From assembly GCA_036939975.1 (NCBI GenBank), contig JALLPB010000424.1:1-28848 (forward strand): DNA of 28,848 nucleotides. The letters run 5' to 3'. Numbering within the stretch: position 1 is the stretch's first letter; every line of letters begins with the position of its first letter. The notes beneath the pieces were generated by a model that searched no databases, was not told the origin of the DNA, and saw nothing but the letters and a program-made list of their open reading frames with translations. The position numbers and the translations under genes were made by a program. This document shows, piece by piece, positions 10,594 through 19,695 of this stretch. This DNA comes from Cyclostephanos tholiformis (Eukaryota; Bacillariophyta; Thalassiosirophyceae; Thalassiosirales; Thalassiosiraceae).

Positions 10594-12186
10594 TCATTCG
10601 TCGATTCCGAGGTTCTTACGAACTTTGTCGACAAATGTCCTAGATCGAGGATTCAACTTCTTGATTTCTTTATTATTTTTGGGGCCGTAAAAGTGCTGAT
10701 CTAATTCGCGTATCATCCGCGTTTCTTTGTATTTGTGTATCCCAATCGGGCGAGTCGCAATGGCATTCTCCATCTCTCCTGCCCCGTTCGGTTTGCCTCT
10801 CCAGTACCACCTGTTACGAAAAATTGAAGATGTCCGTGACTTTGATCGATCCGAAGAAATATGCACGGACGAGCGGATTCGGGATTTATCTCACCATTCA
10901 CCTTGCTCGGTCCTGTTCCATGTCAACACATCCTTATATCGGTCGAGCGAGACATATTCCCGCAATTCATCATCGCGAGCGGCATATGCGCTCACATTCA
11001 AGTGTTCCAACAAACAAATCGAAGTAGATGCCTCTTCTGTGGCCTCCGCTCTATCTTCGCATTTTCCACGATAGCCGCCGGTTCTTCCCTTTGGCATTTC
11101 CCTGTACACATCCGCGATGTCGTCGAGAGTTTTGCGGCTCCAACAAACGGTGGCGCCGGCTATCATGGGCGGCGAACCCTTGTGACGACTTTGTATCCAA
11201 TGTCCAAAGTAATGATATTCAGTTAAGGGATTCCACTTCTTATAGTCACGGACGAAATATTTGACATTTTCGGGGAAGAAGAACGTGTCATAGTCTACCT
11301 TGCAGAACCACTCGGCTAGGTCCAGATGATTCTCCTCCACGTAGACCCAGGCTTGATGTCCCGTATCATACACCAATGGATTAAAGCATGATCAATGATG
11401 AAAATAAAACAAAAGTGATGTATGCGCAAAATAAGGACTCACACCGCCACCTGACGAAATATATATATATATATCAGTGCGGACGACATAATAACGGGGG
11501 AACTAAGGTCATGATAAATGGCATGCGTCTTGACGTTGATGTAATCATCCACGCACTCACATCTTTTCCCAAATGTGCCTACAAACTTTTTTCACGCCCC
11601 TATCGTCCTTATCGCAGTCATTCCAGGTCCTCGTCATATTGATGAAGATCACATTGTCAGGAAATGTCCCGGGTTGATATTCCCAGTACGGCCTATACCC
11701 CATCGACGGATCGTCGGTGATTTTATCGCCCTGCAACTTACCCCCCACGATCGAGTCGGTTAGAAAGTTGATGACGTCGCATCGCTTCCCCCACGTTTCC
11801 ATTATAGTGGTGTACATCTCCTCGTTCCAAATGAAGGGCACCATGCAGTAAACGCGATCGCCGGGGTAATCAATTGGATTTGGGGTGGGGGTGATATCGT
11901 TCGAGGAAGTGGGGTGTTTTTCAGCCGCGACGCCACCGGATATCGATATCGCCGCGTCTCTCCTCTGGGGCACGCCACCGCCCGACGAGTGGAAAGAACG
12001 ACGCGATGGCCCTCGCATCACCCGTCGTGAGAGATGAACTGCCATGGCGAACAGGGCAATGACGAGTACTACCAGCGTCGAAAGGAACAAACGGAAGACA
12101 CGACCATTTTTTCGCTGAGACGAGCGGTCGATATTTGTGACGGGGTTACGTCGGACTGGCCGACGCGATGATTTCGCGGACGCCAT
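10594..12186 (-). CDS. GT31-like type II membrane glycosyltransferase
   Basis: Probably transfers a sugar such as galactose in the Golgi; it resembles the C1GALT1/fringe group. Predicted exons: 11561-12186, 11443-11450 (8 nt), 10895-11351 and 10594-10810, giving 435 aa. The start at 12186 has context GACCATGG. A basic N-terminus precedes one membrane segment (about residues 30-51), as in type II Golgi enzymes. The luminal domain has RVYCMVPFIWNE, IWEKMWRSWVYVEEN, a DxD motif in KVDYDTFFFPEN (Asp231, Asp233) and TEQGEWWYWRGK. Introns start GTGAGT, GTGAGT and GTGAGA. The 8-nt exon is inferred: it alone restores frame between exon 1 and the AWVYVEEN exon, and it supplies a Trp expected in the family. 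The sugar specificity cannot be read from the sequence. Confidence 0.82.
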
Positions 12187-12348
12187 GGTCGGCAACGAGA
12201 GAGAGCGCGCCCTTGTGTTTTTTTCTCTGCGATAAAAGAATACTTGTGGTATCATCATCTACCTACAACGGTCTCCTCGTTTTGGCGGGATCGATATATT
12301 ATATTATGGTACGATAGATTTTTGGTGTCACGCCGCGCCCGCCCCACA
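12187..12348. promoter_or_regulatory. short shared divergent promoter gap
   Basis: Only 162 bp separate the start codons of the GT31-like gene (minus) and the thioredoxin gene (plus). A TATATTATATTATGG stretch at about 12293-12308 is the only AT-box-like sequence. A bidirectional promoter is inferred from spacing alone. Confidence 0.4.
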
Positions 12349-12481
12349 ATGGAGATGTTTCTTCGAACAATGGTGCAATTCTCATCGATCGCTGCATTCA
12401 CTGTTCGATCAACTTTTTTGGTAGCATGCCTCACATCACATGCCTTCTCGCCGGTCGGACCGATCATCGGATCACTGTCCT

Positions 12482-12512
<31 letters not shown>

Positions 12513-13065
12513 ATCAACGCTTCTCGTCGCATTGCAACAGTTGGATGATTCCAACATGAAGGATGTCCTCTTCCGTCCATCCGACGGCAGGGCCGTGCTG
12601 GTGGATGCCTACGCTCCCTGGTGCGGGCCATGCAAACTCATCGAGCCGTATTTGGAGAACTGCGGTGAGTGCTTGGCCTCGCGTTGATTTGGCGTGTGCG
12701 CGCCTAAGAAAAGAACGCCTCATTCCTCGCAAGCCAAAATACATGCCGAGAAATTGTCGGTAATCAAATACGACGTCGAGGGCAGGAATAACAAGAATCT
12801 CAAGATCGAAATGCTCCTCCAGGGCATCGTCGTAAGGGGATTGCCCACCTTGATACTTTACGTCGATGGGATGCCACTCGCCACGCGTACCGGCGCGATC
12901 ACGGAGAAAGACTTGATGGAATGGCTTGATGGCACCTTGGCCCCGATGGACGGTCAAATCCGTAAGGTACCAAATCCGAAGAAACACAGTCCGAGCGAAG
13001 TTTCCACCGTTAGGAAGAGAGGGTTCGTGAGCTTCGCTCTCGAAAAGGACGACTACACGCTGTGA
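12349..13065 (+). CDS. plastid-targeted thioredoxin
   Basis: A disulfide reductase, probably in the plastid stroma. Two exons, 12349-12664 and 12734-13065, flank a 69-nt intron (GTGAGT...AAG); the product is 215 aa. The N-terminus has a hydrophobic leader ending in CLTSHAF (Ala32-Phe33), the diatom Ala-Phe plastid signal, followed by about 13 serines encoded by TCG/TCC/TCA repeats. The active site WCGPC is at 91-95, in VDAYAPWCGPCKLIEP. The cis-Pro loop is VRGLPTLILY in exon 2. A basic and Ser-rich tail of about 30 residues follows the fold. Which thioredoxin subtype it is (m, f, x, y or a divergent form) is not clear. It is divergent from the glycosyltransferase gene and convergent with the URC1-like gene. 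Confidence 0.9.
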
Positions 13066-13186
13066 TTCGTTTCACTCTTGGCCACGATGGACTTTTTTAT
13101 AGAAGAAAAAAAAATGTCATCATTAGCATCATGTTTACCTACTCTCTTACCCCCCCCAACCCCCATGTCCCTTCCGTCTATCTTTC

Positions 13187-13200
13187 TCTCTCTAGAGAGA
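13187..13200. repeat. 14-bp palindrome in a convergent gap
   Basis: TCTCTCTAGAGAGA is a perfect palindrome, 26 bp from the stop end of the URC1-like gene and between two convergent 3' ends. It might aid 3'-end formation; this is a guess. Confidence 0.5.
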
Positions 13201-13225
13201 TGAGGATGATGAAATAAATCGTCAC

Positions 13226-14301
13226 TCACTCCACAATGTTCTTCCTCTTAGCATCGGTCGTCTCCGCCTTATCGTATCCATATTCGCGCCCCTTGGTCCT
13301 TTTCAACTCGTTCGAATCGATGCCCTGGTACGTCTTGCCGGCATTGTACCCGTGAAAGACCTTCGCGGTGATCTCGACCTGAGCGTCCAACGGGACCAAT
13401 TCCTGCGGTATCTCGACGCGATTCACGATCTCGATCCCGGTATTCACGATGGCATTGTACTTCATGTCGCTCATGGAAATGAAATTGTGTATTTTGGTGA
13501 CGCCGAGGAAGTGGAGGGGATCCGGCATGAGGGCCTGGAAGCGCGTGTCCTGTACGCCGGCGACCTGCTCGGTGCACGAGAAGTAATTCTCGGCGGAGTC
13601 CCCCCCCGCCTGTCTCTTGCGAGTGTTGTACACCAGGTACTTGGTGACCTCCCCGAGGCTACGTCCCTCCTTCCGGAAGTATATCACCAATCCGCACCCG
13701 CCCCGCTGGGCCGTCTTTATGCATTCCTCGATGGCGTGGGTCAGATACGGCCGACAGGTGCATATGTCGGAACCGAAGACGTCCGATCCGTTGCACTCGT
13801 CGTGAACTCGGCACGTCAATTCGATGTCCTCGTCGGGTATCGTGTCCGGATCGCCCCAGATGTATATCGTGAGGCCTCCGATGGGGGGCAAGAATATCTT
13901 GATGTCCGGACGCGTGATCAATTCCGGATACATCCCGTTCGTCATTCGGAATACGCTCTGGCGCAATACCGTCTCGGTACAGCCGAACCGACGTGCGATT
14001 TCGGGCAGGTACCAAACCGGTTCGATCGCGGCCTTGCTAACGACGCTTTGTCCGGTGGATAGGAGTATCCTCCCATCGGGGACTAGACGTCCGGCCGATA
14101 CCGCCCCGCGCGTTTCCGGCAGGTCGATGTGGGCCTTCGTAACGGCGATCGTCGGGCGGATGTCGAATCCCTTCTCGAGGTATCCTCCGTACACCTGGGT
14201 GATGAGCTGCGCATCATTTAGTCGTTCGTCGTATTTCGGCCAGGGGAGGAGTAGGTGGGGGGGGGGGGGGGGGGGAGGGAACAACGAAGGACGTGATCGA
14301 N

Positions 14302-14352
<51 letters not shown>

Positions 14353-14971
14353 GAGAACAATGATTATCATTCGGTGAATCGAAAAAGATGCCCCGAAATG
14401 CGCGAGGGAGGATATACACACGTGAGATGGCACGTGCGTATTTCGACACGAGAGAGAGAGGGGGGGGTGGTAGAAAGTACGGGGCGAGCGAGAGACCACC
14501 CCACCACCCCCCATCGAAAATAATCGATGAAAACACTCCCCGAAACCCACCCAAACTATACAACACGAAACTCACGTGACCGAAGGGATCGATGCTAGCG
14601 ATCTTCCTCGGATCGCTCCATCCGGGATGCGGACCGATCCTAAATACGGGACTCGTCAATTTCAAATTCGGGACGTAATCCGGATTCAACTTCCCGGCCG
14701 CGACTGCCAATCCGGTGTACACGCAATAACTCCCGCCGTGGGCCCCGATGGCATTGCGCTGACTCGAGTGACGGACCGTGCATATCACCGGACCGCGAAC
14801 GAGCGGATCCGGATGTCCCCACGATATCGGTATGGGATCCACGTCGAAGGAATCGGTGTGAGAGGTTAGGTTGACGTAATCGAGCTGAGTGAATTGCGGC
14901 GTGGGTATGCCGTCGTCGTTGTTGTTGACGCGCTGCTTCTTGTGGGACGACGAGGGGGCGATGACGCTCAT
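13226..14971 (-). CDS. GTP cyclohydrolase II-like protein, URC1 type
   Basis: Related to RibA but of the longer class with an N-terminal GTP_CH_N domain, as in fungal URC1 of the uracil catabolism route. Two exons, 14576-14971 and 13226-14206, with a 369-nt intron (GTGAGT...CAG), give 458 aa. The N-domain includes VICTVRHSSQRNAIGAHGG and SIDPFGH, joined by the splice to LITQVYGG and DIRPTIAVTKAHIDLPE. The RibA-like domain has CRVHDECNGSDVFGSDICTC, giving Cys270-x10-Cys281-x-Cys283, the zinc ligands of GTP cyclohydrolase II, and YFRKEGRSLGEVTKY in place of the usual QEGRGIG. There is no targeting leader. The intron holds poly-G tracts and an N. The reaction product may differ from that of riboflavin-type RibA; the family role in pyrimidine breakdown is known from yeast, and here it is inferred. 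Confidence 0.87.
14257..14351 (+). repeat. poly-G tracts with an N, in the URC1-like intron
   Basis: Nineteen G (14257-14275), about 25 bp of unique sequence, one N at 14301, then about 50 G. The intron boundaries are intact. The N marks an unresolved base or a closed gap, so the true length is unknown. Confidence 0.95.
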
Positions 14972-15756
14972 GATATTATAATAAATATCATACAAAAGTT
15001 GTATTATTGGTTTATTGGTTTGGTGGGATATATATAAAATATTATTTTTTCACGAAAGGGAAGTCGGCCTTTTTGGTGTATCGTATTACGAACGAGGAAG
15101 AGGAGGGAGGATTGGAATGTAGAGGAAGTGTAGTAGGTGGTCGCGAGCGGGGGAAATAATATTTTATATGAAGTCGAAGATGTTAAAATAATAAAAATAG
15201 GTATTCGTTGCCCTCGTTCGTGGCTTCCTGAGAGCGATCGATCTTGCTTATAATATATCGGAGACGGTGATGAGTGATGATGCGCGAATCTTTTTCGGCT
15301 TCTTCTTCTTTTCCTCTCTTCTTTGCTTTTTTTTTTTTTTTTGTTCTTTTCTTCACCTCCTCCGGCGGGGCGCGGGAGACGTCAACGACCACTATGACGT
15401 CAGCCTGGAGCGGCCTCCGCGACTTCTCGCCAAAATCTCGCCGCGCGAATTTGAAAAACTGGCGCGGGAAGGACACACTGGGAATTTCTCCGGAACTTCA
15501 ACTGTGAATGACCCGGGGGGACATTATCCTATAATAATATGTATCATCCCCTCGCGTCGGTTCACGATGGCGAGATAGACATTAGACGCTCCGCAATTTG
15601 AACAGGGTGTGCGAGCAAATATTATTTTATACCCAGCAACAATAATATTATATTATTATCATATTATATTCAAGAGAGGAGAAAGGGGACGAGGGGGGCG
15701 ATACGTCATCGTCATTTTCTTCCTATGGAGTAGGTAGCGCCTGACATTATTTGTCA
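14972..15756. promoter_or_regulatory. 785-bp divergent intergenic region
   Basis: It lies between the URC1-like gene (minus) and the 573-aa protein gene (plus). It has AT-rich boxes (TATATATAAAATATTATT near 15029-15048 and ATAATATTATATTATTATC near 15641-15660) and a T-run at 15329-15343. A perfect TGACGTCA (bZIP/CRE-type) is at 15395-15402, with further ACGTCA cores near 15379 and 15703. An E2F-like GGCGCGGGAA is near 15461. A Lys-rich open frame on the minus strand (15183-15476) has no recognisable domain. Function of the sites is inferred from motif only. Confidence 0.4.
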
Positions 15757-17478
15757 ATGCGTTCCACACGGGAAGTCTCGCTTTCCGAACACGTCAAGCG
15801 AAGCAGGTCTAGAACGTCCGCGACGACTTGGGGGGAAACGAGGAATGCATCCAGGTCGTCATCGTCTTCTTCTTCTTCGTCATCGTCGTACTCGTCCTCG
15901 TCGGCGCGGGGGATGACCTCCGGGGGGGGAGGACGATACAGCATCATCGTCCCGGAGGGCGAGGGGGGGGGGGGGAGATCCGACTCATGCGACGATTACG
16001 ACGACGTCCCCACCATCGCCGCCGCCCGCTCCGGTTCCACAACATACCGCGCGATCCCCCGCGAATATCCCACGGCGATTCCTCGTACGGTCACGTCGTC
16101 GTCGTCGTCGTTCGGGGGCGATGGCATGGGGGGGATGGTGGACGGGATGATACATCCTCCCACGGCCACCGCGACGAATGGTAATAACAACAATACGACG
16201 ATGCGCCCCCGTCCGCTCCCGCCGTCGCCGTCGCCGCCGCCACGAGCTTGGATCGATCGCAATCCTCCTACTCCTACTCCTACTACCACTACCACCACTA
16301 CACCCACTACCACCGCCCCTTCCTCCTCCCCTTACTCCCAATGTCCGACCGTCGCCACCGCCTCCACCGGGGGGTACGGCGGCGGAGGCGGCCCGATCGG
16401 CGGCGTATCCCAGCCCTCGTCTACGTTAACGTATTCGTCCATGGCCATGGACGTCGGAACGACGTCGTCGTCGTTATCCTCGGGCACGGAGGAGGACGTA
16501 CGACGGGGCATAGACGACATATCGTCGTTGGTGGCGACATACCTGGCGGGATTCCTCGCCTTCTTCGTCGGGATCTTCCTAACGCTGCTCTCGCCGTTCG
16601 TCAAGGCCGTTCGATTGATCGTCGGCGACGTTCGCGGTCTCCTCGGCGACTTGGGAATATTGCACGAGCTCGAGAGCTTGTGGAGATCGTGCAGGAATTT
16701 GCGTCGACGTGCGGTGGGGGGGGCATCGTCGTACGGTGGCGGGAGGATGGGACGGAGCGGTCGTCGTCGGGGGAGGGATCGTCGTAATCATCATCGCAGC
16801 TACGATGATGATGACGATTACGACGACGACGACGACGATCATCCATATCGCCGTGACTCCCACCATCGCGACAACGACGTCATCGGTGAATATCATCGCG
16901 TTGCGTATCGAGACGACGAGAGCGCCAATACCGACGGCAGCACCGTACTCACGCCCCAGTTCGTGGGGGGGTGGAGGCCGAACGTTTGTCCGAGCGTGGG
17001 TAGCGGCGGCTGCGACGGCGCGAGCAGCATCGCCGTCGTACCGCCCATGCCCCCCCCCCCGCCGCCCTTTTGGCGAGGGGAGGAGGGACGGCCGTCGTCC
17101 TCCTCCGGATCGTATGCCTCGATGCCCCTGTACCACGAAGACCCGTATCGACGGGGCTGTCATCCGACTCATCAGGCACGGGAGGTCTCCTCGTGCCCTC
17201 CCATTATCCAGAAGATGAACCCTACACAAGGTCGTAGGAACTCGTTCTATACCGCCGGTGGATACGGCAGCGCCTACGAGAGACGCTCGCCTGCCAATGC
17301 GATCCTCCTGGGAACAACAGCATCGGAGCGTTCGGATCATTACGACTACGATTATGCGACCGCTTACTCCAAGGGACTAGCGATATCGTCAATGGAACCT
17401 ACTCGCCGTCCCCTCGCCGGTGGTGGGACTCACAATATGAGTGGTCCGCACATGCGTTCGAGGAGCAATGTAGATTGA
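15757..17478 (+). CDS. low-complexity protein with one membrane-like segment, unrecognised
   Basis: A single-exon 573-aa frame, with start ATG 15757 chosen as the first Met in the frame. I do not recognise a family. The N-terminal 250 residues are disordered: a run of Ser, then Gly, Pro and Thr repeats. A central block at about 245-320 looks folded: GIDDISSLVATYLAGFLAFF continues into a hydrophobic stretch of about 30 residues (about 257-288), then LRGLLGDLG-like and LESLWRSCRNLRRR segments. A basic Arg/Gly region, an Asp run, a His/Arg region and a Tyr-rich tail follow. It could be a tail- or mid-anchored membrane protein or one with a membrane-bending amphipathic helix. Open length and codon use like its neighbours support a real gene; the Ser, Asp and Pro runs inflate open frames on both strands, so the call is moderate. 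Confidence 0.6.
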   Translation: MRSTREVSLSEHVKRSRSRTSATTWGETRNASRSSSSSSSSSSSYSSSSARGMTSGGGGRYSIIVPEGEGGGGRSDSCDDYDDVPTIAAARSGSTTYRAIPREYPTAIPRTVTSSSSSFGGDGMGGMVDGMIHPPTATATNGNNNNTTMRPRPLPPSPSPPPRAWIDRNPPTPTPTTTTTTTPTTTAPSSSPYSQCPTVATASTGGYGGGGGPIGGVSQPSSTLTYSSMAMDVGTTSSSLSSGTEEDVRRGIDDISSLVATYLAGFLAFFVGIFLTLLSPFVKAVRLIVGDVRGLLGDLGILHELESLWRSCRNLRRRAVGGASSYGGGRMGRSGRRRGRDRRNHHRSYDDDDDYDDDDDDHPYRRDSHHRDNDVIGEYHRVAYRDDESANTDGSTVLTPQFVGGWRPNVCPSVGSGGCDGASSIAVVPPMPPPPPPFWRGEEGRPSSSSGSYASMPLYHEDPYRRGCHPTHQAREVSSCPPIIQKMNPTQGRRNSFYTAGGYGSAYERRSPANAILLGTTASERSDHYDYDYATAYSKGLAISSMEPTRRPLAGGGTHNMSGPHMRSRSNVD

Positions 17479-17767
17479 TAGAGTAGTGCACACTACAGTG
17501 GCATAACTCTCATTAATTATTGTTGTCTTTTTTAATGGATTTATCATGCCATAATACAAGTTCTCTCTACGGTCGAGAGAGAGGAGACATTTTTCCATTT
17601 CACTAAGGCAAAAAGTATTCTTAGTAATATGCACGCGGTCTTTGTCACAAGAGGTGCTTGGACATGAGCTATTATGGCGACAGCAACTGGCGACAACGAC
17701 GACGGTGATGCGACGAGGAATATGGTGATAAGTAGTGGGAAAAAATAGCTTATATATCATTTGTCTA
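17479..17767. other. convergent 3' gap with a small hairpin
   Basis: A 289-bp gap between the 573-aa gene and SecA. A hairpin at 17562-17582 has arms TCTCTCT and AGAGAGA with a 7-nt loop. No gene is seen. Confidence 0.5.
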
Positions 17768-19641
17768 TTACGAACTTTTAGATAAAACAGCCGGCGTCAG
17801 GCTTTGCCATAGCGAGAAAATTGTATTTAGACGCATCTTGTCCAGAAGCCCCTCGAACATGGCGAGGGACTCCCTCTTGTATTCGTCAGCGGGGTTTAGA
17901 TCTTGATATTTACGCAGGTAGACGTTCTCCTTCAGATTTTCCATGTTCTGCAGGTGATCGCTCCATGCGTTGTCCATCGACACGAGAGTGATGTAGTTCG
18001 CTGATCGTGCGAGAGATCCCGGCGCTCTACCATCGGCCTGTACATTTTGATAGCGGTAAATCGACCAACGAATGAGAATGAGCAGAAGAGAGATGACAAA
18101 GTATCCACATATTCAACAATCTCTCTGTAACGTACCTTCGCCTTTTTTTCCAGTTCATCGACCTTGGCCTTGAAAATTTCCTCCACCGCAACGACGAGGA
18201 AAGAAATGACCTGCTCCTGCTTCAGGTCCGCGATATCGTCGACCGTGACCACGGGGAGAACCGACGGGAAAAATTGTCCGATTTTTTCCAGTACCTTGCC
18301 TACCTTGACGGAGCCGTCCTCGTTCGTTTGTGCCTTGACTATGTCGGAAACCGTCTCCCTGTGGTAATCGTCCATGATCTTCAGCGTTGTTTCGGGATTG
18401 CTGAACAGGATCTGCTGCCGGCGCCTGTAGAATACCTTCCGCTGCTCGTTGAGAACGTCGTCGAAGTCCAGGATTTGCCCGCGAATGTCGCGATACTTCT
18501 CCTCCACCGCGAGCTGGACCTTGTTCAGGGCGTCCGTAACCTGCGGGGCCTCGATGGGCATGTCCTCCGATACGCGGAACGTCTTCAGGATGTTCTTCAG
18601 CCCGTCGCCGCCGAAGATAACGAACATGTCGTCCTCGAACGACAGGAAGAAACGCGACGTTCCGGGATCGCCCTGCCGGCCGGCGCGACCACGGAGCTGT
18701 CCGTCGATGCGGCTGCTCTCGTGCCTGTTCGTGCCCATGACGTACAGGCCGCCTCGCGACCTCACGATTTCCTTCTCCGGCGCGAGCTTCTCCTGGAACG
18801 TCTCCTTCACGGCCTGGGCGGCGTTGCGCAGCTTGACGATATATGCAGGGTCGTCGTCGCCCTCCGTCGTGTCGGTCGCGACGGTGAGGATCTCGTCGAA
18901 CTTGATGGCCGTCAGGCCATCGCCGAATTCCTTTTTCAACGATGCCGCGGCGTCCTTGAGCATGAACACGGTGTCGTCGTCGATATCGCAGGGGTAATAC
19001 CCGTCGTCGGGCGGGCGGGGATAGAACGCTCGCTCCGCCGCCCCCAACACTCCCTGATCGAACAGGAATGACCGAGTTTTAAGCCGCGCCATCGTATTGG
19101 GACAGCCCCCGAGCAATATGTCCGTGCCGCGCCCGGCCATGTTTGTCGCGACGGTCACGACTCCGGGACGGCCCGCCTGGGCCACGATCTCGCTCTCGCG
19201 TGCGGCATTCTCCGGGAGGGCATTGAGGAGCTCGGCCTTGATCCCAGCATCTTCCAACGCCTTGACGATTACCAAGCTCTGGGCGACGGACGTCGTGCCT
19301 ATGAGGCACGGACGTCCGTCCTTGGACCCGCCCCCGACGTTGAGCACCTCCTTGACGAGGGCCTTGTTGGCGGCGTCGCGGGTGCGAAAGGCGACGTCGG
19401 GGTAATCCCGACGCGCGATGGGGAGGGCGGTGGGGATGGGCGTTACCATGAGGCCGTACGTGAATTCCAGCTCGGCGGCGTCCGACATGGCGGTGCCCGT
19501 CATCCCCGAGAGGCGGGTGAATTGACGGAACAGTGACTTTGACGTAAGACGATATCATGATAATCGGACAAAAGAGGGACGGATTGTGAGTGGGACGATG
19601 ATATCATGCTCCCTCCAGTCTACATGGTACACCAAGACAAC

Positions 19642-19695
<54 letters not shown>

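Noticed and set aside
13352..14062. 236-codon plus-strand frame
   Set aside because: Antisense to the URC1-like gene, with no domain of its own.
14207..14575. Continuous coding through the poly-C stretch of the URC1-like gene
   Set aside because: The frame is open only because of the homopolymer and an N; good GTGAGT and CAG sites join SIDPFGH to LITQVYGG as in the family.
15183..15476. 97-codon minus-strand frame with a Lys run
   Set aside because: The Lys-rich part is only the T-run read backwards; no domain, and it lies in a promoter-like region.
16579..17340. 253-codon minus-strand frame opposite the 573-aa gene
   Set aside because: A shadow of the repeat-rich plus-strand gene; low-complexity Val/Ile and Arg runs only.
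18274..19071. 265-codon plus-strand frame
   Set aside because: Lies wholly antisense to conserved SecA coding sequence.
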